This document shows positions 43,480 through 52,965 of a stretch of 64,000 nucleotides of DNA, piece after piece. The notes under the pieces are model-generated. The model was not told where the DNA came from, did not search any database, and worked only from the letters and a program-made list of their open reading frames with translations. The position numbers and the translations under genes were made by a program. Location of the stretch: assembly GCF_030816615.1 (NCBI RefSeq), contig NZ_JAUSYD010000001.1:7455593-7519592 (forward strand), in the 5' to 3' direction. Origin of the DNA: Streptomyces sp. B1I3. GTDB taxonomy: Bacteria; Actinomycetota; Actinomycetes; Streptomycetales; Streptomycetaceae. Position 1 is the stretch's first letter. Each line of letters opens with the position of its first letter.

Positions 43480-44796
43480 TCAGAGCTCCGGCATCCGGGT
43501 GGGGTCGGGGCTGATGCGTTCGCCGCGTGCATCGAAGAACAGCATGTTGCGTACGTCGATGAGGAGGGGGATGTGATGACCCCTGCGATGGCGGGCGCCC
43601 GGTTCATCGCGTATGACGAGCTCTCCGATGCCGTTGCGGGCAGGGGACTGCGCCGGACGCTGTGTGTCGCTTGGAAGTGTGGGGCGGCGGTCGATGAGTC
43701 CGGTGCGGCGGCGGAGCTGCCGCAGGAAGTCGGCGGCGCTTTTGCGGGCCGGGGTGTGGGGTGCGTGGTCAGGGAGTTGGGCCGGTACGTCTGCTTGTTG
43801 TCCGCCGACTGAGAGGTGGAGCAGTGCTTCGTGGCCTTGGAATTCGGTGTGCTCGACGACCCCGGTCATGGCTCGCTCGAAGGCGGTGGCGTGTGTCTGG
43901 TCGGCGATGCGGATGGCTTCGGGGCGCAGGCCGATGAGAAGGGGTTGTCCCTGGACGACACGGAGCATCTGGTGGTCACGGGTGAGCGGGTAGGCCAGGG
44001 TGATTTTCTGGGCTCCGACGTTGACCGCCATGACCCCGTCGACGGGGGCGTACACCGTGCCGTGCAGCAGGTTGATCCTCGGTGTGCCGACGAAGGAGGC
44101 GACGAAGGCATTGGCGGGCAGTGCGTAGAGGTTGCGGGGGGTGTCGATCTGTTGGACAATCCCGTCACGCATGACTGCCACCCGGTCGCCGAGCGCCATG
44201 GCCTCGGCCTGGTCGTGGGTGACGTAGATGGTCGTCGCACCGGTGCTCCGGGTGACCGCGAGCATTTCGGTGCGCAGGCGGGCACGCAGCCGGGCGTCGA
44301 GGCTGGAGAGCGGTTCGTCCATCAGGAAGACCGAGGGGCGACGGACCACGGCGCGGCCCATGGCGACGCGTTGGCGCTCGCCGCCGGAGAGCCGGCCGGG
44401 GATCTGGTCCAGGAGGTGGTCGATGCCCAGGGTCTGGGTGACGGACTGCACCCGGGCCGTCACCTGGTCGGGGTCTTGTTTCTGGACTGCCAGGGGGAAG
44501 CCGATGTTCTGTGCGGTGGTCATGTTGGGGTAGAGCGCGAAGCTCTGGAAGATCATCGCGACGTCTCGATCGCTGGGCTGGAGATCATTGGCGATCTCTC
44601 CGTCAAGGTGCAGTTCGCCCTCGCTGATCGTCTCCAGGCCGGCGATCATGCGTAGCAGGGTGGACTTTCCGCATCCGGAGGGTCCGAGCAGGACGAGGAA
44701 CTCTCCGTCCTCGACGGTCAGGGAGAGCTGGCGCACGGCCCTCTGGCCGTTGGGGTAGGTCTTGGCGAGGTCGTGAAGGGTGATGGTGCTGCCCAC
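43480..44796 (-). CDS. msmK: ABC transporter ATP-binding protein, MsmK/UgpC type, 438 aa
   Basis: GTG 44796 has AGGAG five bases upstream. Walker A is GPSGCGKST (38-46), then MIFQSFALYPNMT (Q-loop), RLSGGERQRVAMGRA (signature), FLMDEPLSSLDA (Walker B) and VTHDQAEAM (H-loop). A TOBE/OB C-terminal part (LLIGLRPEAIRIAD) binds regulators. MsmK-type ATPases energise several sugar importers. Here it is the likely partner of the permeases at 54385-56207. It ends the minus-strand arm of the locus, 47 bases behind a DoxX gene. The tail is about 60 residues longer than the core family. Confidence 0.92.
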   Translation of the reverse strand: MGSTITLHDLAKTYPNGQRAVRQLSLTVEDGEFLVLLGPSGCGKSTLLRMIAGLETISEGELHLDGEIANDLQPSDRDVAMIFQSFALYPNMTTAQNIGFPLAVQKQDPDQVTARVQSVTQTLGIDHLLDQIPGRLSGGERQRVAMGRAVVRRPSVFLMDEPLSSLDARLRARLRTEMLAVTRSTGATTIYVTHDQAEAMALGDRVAVMRDGIVQQIDTPRNLYALPANAFVASFVGTPRINLLHGTVYAPVDGVMAVNVGAQKITLAYPLTRDHQMLRVVQGQPLLIGLRPEAIRIADQTHATAFERAMTGVVEHTEFQGHEALLHLSVGGQQADVPAQLPDHAPHTPARKSAADFLRQLRRRTGLIDRRPTLPSDTQRPAQSPARNGIGELVIRDEPGARHRRGHHIPLLIDVRNMLFFDARGERISPDPTRMPEL

Positions 44797-44843
44797 GGGT
44801 GCTCCTGGTACGAGTCGCGCTTGGCGGGAGAAGGACGGACTGG

Positions 44844-45368
44844 TCAGGGGGTGAGTTCGTCGGCGGTGATGTGGAGGCAGGCGGCGACCAGGACGATGTT
44901 CTTGATGACGTACTGGCCTTCGAGGGTCGGGACAGCCGCGGTGTGCCAGGCGGCGTCGGGCAGCACGAGGAGGGAGAGGAAGACTCCGGCCATGTGGAGG
45001 AAGAACGCTGCCAGAGCCCAGCGGAGCAGGAAGCCGGTCAGGAGCGCGAGTCCGATGCTCGTCTCCAGGATGGCGAGGAGGAGCAGGCAGATGGGGGCGG
45101 GGATGAGTCCCAGGGTCAGTTCGGTCATGGCCCTGATGGTGAAGTCCTCGGCCGCGCTCGCGCCGGGGAAGAACTTCAGGACGCCGAACCAGCAGAAGAC
45201 CACGCCGATGCAGACGCGCAGGACGGTCGGGCTGATCCGTGTGTAGCGGTGTGCGTGGGATGCGAGGCGGTTTCCCAGGGAAGGCCGCGGGCCCGGCGGC
45301 GAGGCGGAGGCCCGGTCGGCTGGGGCAGGGGTCTCGCTGGGGTAGCGGCGGTGGGAGGTGCTGGTCAT
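44844..45368 (-). CDS. DoxX family membrane protein, 174 aa
   Basis: ATG 45368 follows GGAGG by seven bases. A 45-residue Pro-rich cytoplasmic lead precedes four helices: ISPTVLRVCIGVVFCWFGVL, LGLIPAPICLLLLAILETS, LLTGFLLRWALAAFFLHMAG and YVIKNIVLVAACLHI. The order and the FGVLKFFPG and ETSIGLALL patterns fit DoxX/DUF417 proteins, thought to work in quinone or thiol redox at the membrane. It is probably transcribed with msmK. Its presence in a sugar-uptake locus is unusual. Confidence 0.82.
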   Translation of the reverse strand: MTSTSHRRYPSETPAPADRASASPPGPRPSLGNRLASHAHRYTRISPTVLRVCIGVVFCWFGVLKFFPGASAAEDFTIRAMTELTLGLIPAPICLLLLAILETSIGLALLTGFLLRWALAAFFLHMAGVFLSLLVLPDAAWHTAAVPTLEGQYVIKNIVLVAACLHITADELTP

Positions 45369-45465
45369 CGTCAATCCTCCGCTGAGACGATCTCGGACAC
45401 AGGTTGCTCGGTGCCTCGCGGCGGCGGCTGGTCACCGGCCGGGGCCTTGAAGAGCCGGAAGGGGA

Positions 45466-45499
45466 GGGCCCCGCAGGAGGCGTTGCTCCTGCGGGGCCC
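45466..45499. terminator. Hairpin terminator behind the LPMO gene
   Basis: GGGCCCCGCAGGAG and CTCCTGCGGGGCCC form a perfect 14-bp stem with a 6-base loop. It lies 18 bases beyond the LPMO stop and separates that transcript from the DoxX-msmK pair. Confidence 0.85.
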
Positions 45500-45516
45500 C
45501 CGTCAGCCGGCTGTGG

Positions 45517-46170
45517 TCAGCTGAAGTTGACGTCGCTGCACAGGAAGTACTTCTGGTCCATGTGCGATGCCTTCCAGACGGTCACCACGACGTGGCGTCC
45601 GCTGTAGCCGGAGGTGCTGACGTCCGTGACGTAGTGCGCCTGGTAGGGGTAGCGGCCGGTCTTCTTCACCAATTCAAGGTCGTCCCACCCGATCAGCTGG
45701 TACTCGGGGTTGAAGCCCTGCTTGGTGACGTAGACCTCGAGCCAGTCCGCGCCGTGTCGGGCCTCGTCGTAGAGGTCGACGGTGAAGTTGGAGCCGATGT
45801 CGGTCATCTTCCACGGTCCGGGGCGGTCGAGGGGCCGGTAGTTCGTCTCGCCCTGGCCGCCGGCGCTGCAGATCTCGCCGTTGGGAATGACCTGCTTGTA
45901 GTTGTCGCCGGTGTTGTTGGCGTAGACGGCCTTCCACGCGCCGATGGCGTTCGGGTTCTCGTGGTAGGTGCGGTAGCACATGGGGTCCTGGGACTCGTTG
46001 GGCTCGCTGTAGCCCCAGCGCTGCAGGCAGCCGTAGTTGCGGGTCTCGGGGGTGATGACGGTGCCGTGTGCGGAGGCCGCCGGGGCCTGGATGACGCCGA
46101 GGAGGGCGGTGGCCAGTACGGCGGAGCCCAGCGCGACGGCGCGGGACAGCGTTGCGGGTATGCGGTGCAT
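45517..46170 (-). CDS. Lytic polysaccharide monooxygenase, AA10, secreted, 217 aa
   Basis: ATG 46170 follows GGAGGAAG. The signal peptide is cleaved at ASA-H, making His35 the new N-terminal copper-binding His. The second copper His is His139 in DEARHGADWLEVYVTK. GCLQRWGYSEPNE, MCYRTYHENPNAIGAWKA and YFLCSDVNF complete a single-domain AA10 fold. LPMOs cut crystalline polysaccharides by oxidation; known AA10 enzymes act on chitin or cellulose. It lies between a DoxX gene and the dextranase gene in one minus-strand block, so a role in glucan attack or redox supply is worth testing. Confidence 0.92.
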   Translation of the reverse strand: MHRIPATLSRAVALGSAVLATALLGVIQAPAASAHGTVITPETRNYGCLQRWGYSEPNESQDPMCYRTYHENPNAIGAWKAVYANNTGDNYKQVIPNGEICSAGGQGETNYRPLDRPGPWKMTDIGSNFTVDLYDEARHGADWLEVYVTKQGFNPEYQLIGWDDLELVKKTGRYPYQAHYVTDVSTSGYSGRHVVVTVWKASHMDQKYFLCSDVNFS

Positions 46171-46247
46171 GGGGTTCTTCCTCCGTGTCTTGGGGGATCA
46201 CAGACCAACTGCGGCCCGTGGCTTACGTGCTCATGACAGTCGGGGGT

Positions 46248-46682
46248 TCAGGTGTTGCTGAAGTCGTTGTTCACCTCCTCTCGCCGGCGCACGGGCAGGT
46301 TCAGCTGGGCGGTCAGGGACCACCGGCCAGGGCCGAGGGCGGCGATGAGTAGGAAGGCCCAGCAGAACAGGGCGGCGCTCTCCCCGCCGTTCTGCAGGGG
46401 GAACAGTCCGTCGCTTTGGTGGTGGACGAAGTAGGCGTAGGCCATGGAGCCTGAGCACAGGAGGGCTGCCGGGCGGGTTCCCAGCCCGATCAGGACGAGT
46501 GCTCCGCCGGCCAGCTGGATCACCGCAGCCCACCAGCCGGGCCACTGCCCGGCAGTGGGTACCTGCCCGTGCGGGCCGCCCAGGACGTCGAAGAGGGTGG
46601 CGGCACCGTGGCAGGCGAAGAGAAGTCCGGTCACGACGCGGAAGAGGCTCAGGACGGGTTGTTCGAACCTGGTTGGTGGCAT
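46248..46682 (-). CDS. DoxX family membrane protein, 144 aa
   Basis: ATG 46682 (or 46691) lies behind AAAGG. Four helices: VLSLFRVVTGLLFACHGA, WWAAVIQLAGGALVLIGLG, PAALLCSGSMAYAYFVHH and SAALFCWAFLLIAALGPG. GAATLFDVLGG and RWSLTA match DoxX proteins of about 140 residues. It lies 84 bases behind the dextranase gene and 77 bases before the LPMO gene. Second DoxX protein of the locus, with a different lead from the one at 44844. Confidence 0.85.
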   Translation of the reverse strand: MPPTRFEQPVLSLFRVVTGLLFACHGAATLFDVLGGPHGQVPTAGQWPGWWAAVIQLAGGALVLIGLGTRPAALLCSGSMAYAYFVHHQSDGLFPLQNGGESAALFCWAFLLIAALGPGRWSLTAQLNLPVRRREEVNNDFSNT

Positions 46683-46766
46683 GTGCGGCATGCCTTTCTG
46701 CGGGGAGGCGCTGTCGGGGTCGGTCGCCGGTGGGCGCAGCGGGGCGGTCACCGGCGACCGGGCTGG

Positions 46767-49154
46767 TTAGGCGGTGAGGTTGAACTTCTGGCTGGCCCAG
46801 GTGCCGCAGTCCCACAGGTGGAGGCGGGCTCCGTCAGCGCTGCTCTGGCCTTCGACGTCGAGGCAGCGGCCGGACTTGACGTTCTTCAGCGTGCCGTTGG
46901 CCTGGAAGGCCCACTTCTGGCTGTCCCAGGTACCGCAGTCCCACAGGTGGGCCTTGGTGCCGTTGGCGGTGTAGCCGCCTTCGACGTCCAGGCACTTGCC
47001 GCCGGACTTGAGCTGCTGGCCGTCCAGCGTCCATGTCATCGAGGCTGTGTTCGCGCAGGTCCACTGCTGGATCGCGGTCCCGTTGGCCGTGCCGGCTCCG
47101 GCGCGTTCGATGCACTTGTTGTTGCCGCCGTTGACGATCCGGCCGGAACCCGTCCCCGGGTCGGGATCGGGGTCGGGGTCGGGGTCGGGGTTACCCCCGG
47201 GGCCCCAGGCGTTCCAGTTGTCCCAGTTCTCGGCGTCGAAGCCGAGCCGGCCGGGCTTGTCGGCGCCCCAGTTGGTGCCGGCCTTGTTGATGACGGTGCC
47301 GCCGACGGTGTAGTTCTCGAGCTTGAGGCCCTTGCCCTGGGTCGTCTCGTTGCCCAGGGTGACCTTCTGGCCGGCGGTGTTGGTGTGGCGCTTGAGGAGG
47401 CTGACCTGGCTGCTCGGGTCGAGGCCGTTCCAGCTGTCGATCTTGAGGTTCTTGACGTGGATGTTCTCGGTGCTGGAGAGGGCGAAGACGCGGATCGCGC
47501 AGTTGGTCTGGCCTTCGACGGTGATGTTCTCGAAGGTCATGTTCTTGACCCAGGTGTTGGGATCGGCCTTGGTGGTGGATCCCATGTCCTCCCAGTGGGA
47601 GGAGGAGTTGAGGATGCAGGTGTTGTACTTGACGTCCTTCCAGTACATCCGGTTGTGGATGACGTGGGTGTTGGTCACCCGGACGTTGTCGATGTTGCGG
47701 GGGGTCCAGCCCCACTGGATGACGGGGCCGTTCTCGTTCTTCCAGATGACGGTGTTATCGATGGTGACGTCGCTGTGGTACATCTTCAGCACGTCGTCGT
47801 TGGCGTTGAAGAACGTGTTCTTCATGGTGCTGCCGCGGTAGAGCTCGATGCCGTCGGTCTGCCAGTACCAGGAGCCGACCTGCTTGTAGTTGTCGACCCG
47901 CATCTGGAAGGTCTGCTCGTTGCCGTAGACGACGAACGAGTGGTAGGGCGGTTCGTTGATCGTCACGCCCTGCAGGTCGAGGTACTGCTGGGCGTCCGCG
48001 GACTGGAACTGGAGCATCTTCACGCAGGAGGCGTGACAGTTCGACGCCCCGCTGAGGTGGTCGTAGTTGTTGTTGGTGTCCGCCTCGTAGACGTACTGCT
48101 CACCGGAGAGGACTCCGTACCCGGTCACCTTGTACAGGCCCTGGGTGTCGTGGAAGAAGCGGAAGGCGCCCTTCACGTACGCGCCGGGTGCCAGGTAGAC
48201 CCACTTGACGTTGGCCGGGAGCACCGCGTGGTACTTCGAGCCCATGGTGTAGGTACCCGGGCGGAAGTAGATGATGTCCTGGCTGATGTTGTTCAGGTTC
48301 GTGACCTGGCCGGGCTCGGGGTAGTGGATGCTCCCCGACGCGGCGGTGGGGATCAGCCGCTCCTTCTCCGCGCCGGTCGGCGTCGGCTCGGCAAAGACCA
48401 TCATCGAGTTACGGGGCTCGGTGTGGATGGCCCGGTTGTTGCCGCCGCCGGTGGTGGTCAGCTTCCCGGCGTCATTGGCCGGGCCGGACATGTCGTTGTA
48501 GGCCGTGTACAGCTGCGGGTCGAACTCGACCGAGAATCGGTAGCCCTTCGAGCTGTAGGGCACCTTGACCCGGACGGTCTTGCTGTTGACCAGCTCCTTG
48601 TCGAAGTTCAAGCTGCTCGGCTTGATCTTGACCTGGTCGGCCGAGGAGATGCTCTGGTCGGTGCGCAGTGACACGTCGATCCACACGTCGGCCGTGTACT
48701 GGAACGACGACCAGCTCATGGTGAGGTTCGCCGAGGCGGAGAACTCCGCGCCGTCCTCCTTGGTGTAGCCGATCTTTCCCTTGCCGCTGCGGGGGATGCT
48801 CATGTAAGCGAACGAGTCGTACTTCGTAGTCGGCGCCGCGGCCGTGGCGACCTTCACGTCGTAGAAGGAGGACCGCCGCACCTTGTCACCGCCCACCGGG
48901 CTGCTCGTGTTGAACTCGTGGTTGTCGTGCCACCAGGTCTGCAGCTGCTCGCTGTTCGCGGTCTCTCCCGCCGCTCCTGCCGCGGGTGCCGAGGCCGCGG
49001 CGGCAAGGGCTGCCGCGGGGACGAGCCGGCCCGAAGGCAGGGGGGTGACCGAAGCCAGAGCGCTGGCCGGCATGACGGCTCCGGCGAGCGCCAAGGCCAG
49101 GCCGGCGGCGATGGCCGCCAGCGGGTTGAGCCGTCGCAGTCTTCCTGCGGGCAT
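46767..49154 (-). CDS. Secreted GH49 dextranase with ricin-type lectin domain, 795 aa
   Basis: ATG 49154 follows GAGAGGAC. An N-terminal signal peptide of about 35 residues is followed by the GH49 N-domain (WWHDNHEFNTSSPVGGDKVR). A right-handed beta-helix follows, with IIYFRPGTYTMGSKYHAVL, WYWQTDGIELYRGST and FNANDDVLKMYHSDV, whose Asp residues are the likely catalytic ones. A Pro-Asp linker (about 652-670) leads to a 125-residue beta-trefoil with repeated CLDVEG and LWDCGTW motifs. GH49 enzymes cut alpha-1,6 bonds of dextran or act on pullulan. The ROK regulator gene is divergent, and transport and intracellular hydrolysis genes follow on the other side. Confidence 0.92.
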   Translation of the reverse strand: MPAGRLRRLNPLAAIAAGLALALAGAVMPASALASVTPLPSGRLVPAAALAAAASAPAAGAAGETANSEQLQTWWHDNHEFNTSSPVGGDKVRRSSFYDVKVATAAAPTTKYDSFAYMSIPRSGKGKIGYTKEDGAEFSASANLTMSWSSFQYTADVWIDVSLRTDQSISSADQVKIKPSSLNFDKELVNSKTVRVKVPYSSKGYRFSVEFDPQLYTAYNDMSGPANDAGKLTTTGGGNNRAIHTEPRNSMMVFAEPTPTGAEKERLIPTAASGSIHYPEPGQVTNLNNISQDIIYFRPGTYTMGSKYHAVLPANVKWVYLAPGAYVKGAFRFFHDTQGLYKVTGYGVLSGEQYVYEADTNNNYDHLSGASNCHASCVKMLQFQSADAQQYLDLQGVTINEPPYHSFVVYGNEQTFQMRVDNYKQVGSWYWQTDGIELYRGSTMKNTFFNANDDVLKMYHSDVTIDNTVIWKNENGPVIQWGWTPRNIDNVRVTNTHVIHNRMYWKDVKYNTCILNSSSHWEDMGSTTKADPNTWVKNMTFENITVEGQTNCAIRVFALSSTENIHVKNLKIDSWNGLDPSSQVSLLKRHTNTAGQKVTLGNETTQGKGLKLENYTVGGTVINKAGTNWGADKPGRLGFDAENWDNWNAWGPGGNPDPDPDPDPDPGTGSGRIVNGGNNKCIERAGAGTANGTAIQQWTCANTASMTWTLDGQQLKSGGKCLDVEGGYTANGTKAHLWDCGTWDSQKWAFQANGTLKNVKSGRCLDVEGQSSADGARLHLWDCGTWASQKFNLTA

Positions 49155-49891
49155 GATGATGTCCTCTCCATGATGGATCGGGGCATGGCCCCAAAGGCGC
49201 CCGCCTGGGGCGGGCACGAACACCGCTGGGGCAGCTGGGGCAGCTGCGTGGCGGAGTCATCGGTGTGTGCGGTCGCCCGTTTCCGGGTTGACCGGGGTGC
49301 GGAGTGCGGCACTCGTCTTGGTCGGCGGTTCGTCTCTCTTCGAGGGAGCTGGCTGAGGGAGTCCACGCGGGGATCATTCGCAGGGCCAGGAGCACAGGAC
49401 ACCGGTCCTGCGAGCGGAACGAACCGGTCCTGCCCGCCCCGAGGGGTGAGGGGCTGCAGATGTGGCGGCGACCTGTGACCCAACAGGCCCTGGCTCCGCC
49501 CCGGTTGCCGGTTAACTTCCCGTCATTTCTTCCTCGTGTCAATGAAATGAACAGGATTCTTCGACCTGCGGGGCCAGCGTGTGCATAACAAGATGCACAA
49601 AAGACGCAAAGCGACTACGAGCGTCCGGTTGGGGTGGGCCATCACGGTTGCGTAACACGCTGTTTTCTTCCTTGACGCACTTAAAGGCTGCGGGACACAC
49701 TCCCGTCATAAGTAGCGACGCCGACTTCCACAGGTCGATGGCGTCCCAGCCGCAGGAGGCGCGATGACGATCTCTGCAACGCTTGGCAGTACCGGCCCCG
49801 CGCATACGGGAAGCCCTCGCCACCCGCATCGGGTTCGATGGCGCTGAACTTGATGCAACGGCCCTGACAGACCACTACCTGGAGGCACCGC
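49155..49891. other. Divergent promoter region of the dextran locus
   Basis: About 740 bases without a convincing gene. It contains a palindrome at 49580-49599 and a TTGACG hexamer near 49673. It must carry the leftward dextranase promoter and the rightward rok promoter. Confidence 0.55.
49580..49599. promoter_or_regulatory. Candidate ROK operator palindrome
   Basis: TGTGCAT and ATGCACA form a perfect 7-bp dyad around AACAAG in the AT-rich middle of the divergent gap. Position suits repression of dextranase and rok. I found no second copy before the glucosidase gene, so the assignment is tentative. Confidence 0.45.
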
Positions 49892-51076
49892 GTGATGAGC
49901 CCGTCCAAGATCCGGTTCTCGGAGCTTGTCAGTGAGCAGACCAGGGCGGAGATCTTCGCGACCGTGCTCACCGCAGGACCCATCTCGCGCACCCAGCTCG
50001 CCCAGCGCCTGGGCCTGGTGCCCTCCTCTGTCACCCGCATGCTGCCGCCGCTGCTCGAGCATGACTACCTGCGTGAGAGCGACCCGGTTGCCCAGGGGCG
50101 GGGCAGGCCGCAGAAGATGCTGCACGTCAATCCCGACAAGCACGTGGTCGTCGGCATGAAGATCGCCCCCGGACGGGTCTTTGGCGTCGTCACCGACATG
50201 GCGGCCAACGTCCTGGCCCGGGACGAGGAGCCCCTGGCCGACTGCACCCCCCAGACCGCCCTGTCCGCCGCCGCCTCCCTGACCGGCAGGCTCCTCGCAG
50301 AGGCGCCCGAAGCGGCGGACAGGGTGCTCGGCCTCGGCGTCGGGGTCAGCGGCCACGTCGATTCGGCAGCCGGGATCTGCCGCTACTCGTCCCTGCTCGA
50401 CTGGAACAAGGTCGACGTGGCCGGGCCGCTGCGGGAGGCGACCGGGCTGTCGGTGGTCGTCAACAACGACGTCAACACCCTGGTCGTCGCCGAGCGCTGG
50501 TTCGGTGAAGGCCGCGACATCGACTCCTTCGCCGTGGTCACCGTCGGCCCCGGCATCGGCTGCGGCCTGCTCCTGGACGGCGCCCTGTTCTCCGGCGCCA
50601 CCGGACTCGCGGGCGAACTCGGCCACCTGCCCCTGGACCCCTCCGGACCCATGTGCAGCTGCGGCCGACGCGGTTGCCTCGAAGCCCTGGCGGGCGACCG
50701 CGCCATCCTGCGCCACCTCGCAGACGGCGGATTTCCCTGCGACACGATCGCCGACGCCATCGAGCTCGCGCGAGGCGAAGCCGGGGCGGCCCGCACCGTG
50801 GCCCGATCCGCCTTCGCCGAAGCCGGCACCGCCCTCGGCAGAGGCGTGGCCGGCATGTGCAACCTGCTCAACCTGCAGAAAATCATCATCGCCGGCGAAG
50901 GCGCGGTCGCCTACGACCTGTTCGGCCCACACATGAGCGAGGCGATGCAAGCCCAGGCGTTCTCCACCGCGGCCACCGACTGCGACATCCACGTCGACCC
51001 CGCCCGCCACGACCTCTGGGCCCGGGGCGCCGCCTGCCTCGTCATCCGCGATGCCGTAGGCGCAGCCATCTCCTGA
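49892..51076 (+). CDS. ROK family transcriptional regulator, 394 aa
   Basis: GTG 49892 or ATG 49895 lies behind GGAGG. The N-terminal winged helix (ISRTQLAQRLGLVPSSVTRM) precedes the ROK sugar-binding fold: VLGLGVGVSGHVD, VVNNDVNTLVVAERWFGEG, ATGLAGELGHLPLDP and the zinc motif CSCGRRGCLEA. Repressors of this type respond to sugars or sugar phosphates. It stands between the dextranase arm and the glucosidase-transporter arm and is the obvious local regulator. Inducer probably an isomaltooligosaccharide or glucose derivative (inference). Confidence 0.92.
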   Translation: MMSPSKIRFSELVSEQTRAEIFATVLTAGPISRTQLAQRLGLVPSSVTRMLPPLLEHDYLRESDPVAQGRGRPQKMLHVNPDKHVVVGMKIAPGRVFGVVTDMAANVLARDEEPLADCTPQTALSAAASLTGRLLAEAPEAADRVLGLGVGVSGHVDSAAGICRYSSLLDWNKVDVAGPLREATGLSVVVNNDVNTLVVAERWFGEGRDIDSFAVVTVGPGIGCGLLLDGALFSGATGLAGELGHLPLDPSGPMCSCGRRGCLEALAGDRAILRHLADGGFPCDTIADAIELARGEAGAARTVARSAFAEAGTALGRGVAGMCNLLNLQKIIIAGEGAVAYDLFGPHMSEAMQAQAFSTAATDCDIHVDPARHDLWARGAACLVIRDAVGAAIS

Positions 51077-51149
51077 CCCGCAGTGCCTGTGGGGGCGGCA
51101 ACAACCCGCCACCTCCAGCAAAGTAACTGAAAGCAACCAAGCGATCACG

Positions 51150-52895
51150 ATGAGGTTTGACGTGCCCGAAATCGAAGCCACTCCCGCCGACGCGTGGTGG
51201 AGCGAAGCGGTGGTGTACCAGATCTACCCCCGCAGCTTCGCCGACTCGAACGCGGACGGCATCGGCGACCTGCAAGGCATCATCGAACGGCTGGACTACC
51301 TTGCCCAGCTCGGCGTCGACGTCCTGTGGCTATCCCCCGTCTACCCCTCCCCGCACGACGACAACGGGTACGACATCAGCGACTACCAGGACATCGACCC
51401 GCTCTTCGGCACCCTCGCCGACTTCGATCGGCTCCTGGCCGCCGTCCACGAGCGCGGCATGAAGCTCGTCATGGACCTGGTCGTCAACCACACCTCAGAC
51501 GAACATCCTTGGTTCACCGCCTCGCGCGACGAAGGTCCCGAGGGCAGCAAGCGGGACTGGTACATCTGGCGCCCCGCCCGCGAGGGCATGGAGCCGGGCA
51601 CCCCGGGTGCGGAACCCAACAACTGGGGCTCCTTCTTCTCCGGCCCCACCTGGACCTACGACGAGAAGAGCGGCGAGTACTACCTGCACCTCTTCTCCCG
51701 CAAGCAGCCCGACCTCAACTGGGAGAACCCCACCGTGCGCCAGGCGGTCTACGCCATGATGCGCTGGTGGCTGGACCGAGGCGTCGACGGCTTCCGCATG
51801 GACGTCATCAACCTTATCTCCAAGACCCCCGGCCTTCCCGACGGCATCGTCCACGAGGGCGCGCGGCACGGGGACGGCAGCCCCCACTACATCTGCGGCC
51901 CCCGCATCCACGAGTACCTGGCGGAAATGCACCGCGAGGTCTTCGAAAACCACCCGCGCCGCCTGCTCACCGTCGGCGAGATGCCCGGCGTCACCGTCGA
52001 GGACGCCAAGCTTTTCACCGATCCCGCGCGTCGCGAGATCGACATGGTGTTCCAGTTCGAGCACGTGGGGCTCGACCAGGGGCCCGGCGGGAAGTTCGAC
52101 GTCCGACCGCTGAAGCTGACCGACCTCAAGGCCAGCCTCGGCCGCTGGCAGACCGGCCTGGGCGAGACAGGCTGGAACAGCCTGTACTGGAACAACCACG
52201 ACCAGCCCCGCATCGTCTCCCGCTTCGGCGACGACAGCCCCGCCTACCGCGACCGCTCCGCCAAACTCCTCGCCACCGTGCTCCACCTGCACCGCGGCAC
52301 CCCGTACATCTACCAGGGCGAGGAACTCGCCATGGCCAACGCACCCTTCGCCTCCATCGACGACTTCAGGGACATCGAATCCCTCAACCACCACCGCGAG
52401 CAGACCGCTCTCGGAGTCGACGAGGAACAGATCCTGGCGGGGCTACGCCACCGCAGCCGGGACAACGCCCGCACTCCCATGCAGTGGGACACCACCCAGA
52501 ACGCCGGCTTCACCACCGGCGTCCCCTGGATCGCGGTGAACCCCGACCACACCCGCGTCAACGCCAAGGCTCAGGTCGCCGACCCGGACTCCGTCTTCCA
52601 CTACTACCGCCGCCTCATCTCCCTGAGGCACACCGAACCCGCCCTCACCCATGGCGACTTCCACATGGTCCAGCCCGACCACGAGCAGCTCTACGCCTTC
52701 ACGCGCCACGACGCGGCATCCGGCACCGAACTTCTGGTCCTCGCCAACTTCAGCGGAGCCGACCTCACCGTCGACCTGCCCGATGGCTGGGAACACAGCG
52801 AGATCCTCATCGCCAACGTTGCCGCCACCGCACCTCTCACGGCCCCGCACACCCTGCAGCCCTGGGAAGCCCGCGTCCACCGCCGCAACGTCTGA
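51150..52895 (+). CDS. Oligo-1,6-glucosidase / alpha-glucosidase, GH13, 581 aa
   Basis: ATG 51150 has no clear ribosome site; GTG 51162 with GAGG six bases upstream is an alternative. WWSEAVVYQIYPRSFADSNA opens the barrel. DLVVNHTSDEHPWF, GFRMDVIN (nucleophile Asp218), LTVGEMPG (acid Glu277) and NNHDQPR (Asp351) are the four GH13 regions. Val219 right after the nucleophile marks alpha-1,6 specificity in this subfamily. No signal peptide, so it acts in the cytoplasm on imported isomaltooligosaccharides, matching the secreted dextranase. It leads the transporter genes. Confidence 0.92.
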   Translation: MRFDVPEIEATPADAWWSEAVVYQIYPRSFADSNADGIGDLQGIIERLDYLAQLGVDVLWLSPVYPSPHDDNGYDISDYQDIDPLFGTLADFDRLLAAVHERGMKLVMDLVVNHTSDEHPWFTASRDEGPEGSKRDWYIWRPAREGMEPGTPGAEPNNWGSFFSGPTWTYDEKSGEYYLHLFSRKQPDLNWENPTVRQAVYAMMRWWLDRGVDGFRMDVINLISKTPGLPDGIVHEGARHGDGSPHYICGPRIHEYLAEMHREVFENHPRRLLTVGEMPGVTVEDAKLFTDPARREIDMVFQFEHVGLDQGPGGKFDVRPLKLTDLKASLGRWQTGLGETGWNSLYWNNHDQPRIVSRFGDDSPAYRDRSAKLLATVLHLHRGTPYIYQGEELAMANAPFASIDDFRDIESLNHHREQTALGVDEEQILAGLRHRSRDNARTPMQWDTTQNAGFTTGVPWIAVNPDHTRVNAKAQVADPDSVFHYYRRLISLRHTEPALTHGDFHMVQPDHEQLYAFTRHDAASGTELLVLANFSGADLTVDLPDGWEHSEILIANVAATAPLTAPHTLQPWEARVHRRNV

Positions 52896-52965
52896 CCAGC
52901 CCCACCTGAACACCCGTACCGCCTCCCCCCGCACCGCCCTGACCCTGCACACCCAAGGAAACCTC

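Noticed and set aside
43159..43812. Plus-strand frame of 217 codons before msmK
   Set aside because: Second half is antisense to msmK and the first half shows no motif or ribosome site.
46569..48671. Plus-strand frame of 700 codons
   Set aside because: Antisense to the dextranase and DoxX genes; Val/Gly/Asp-rich low-complexity translation.
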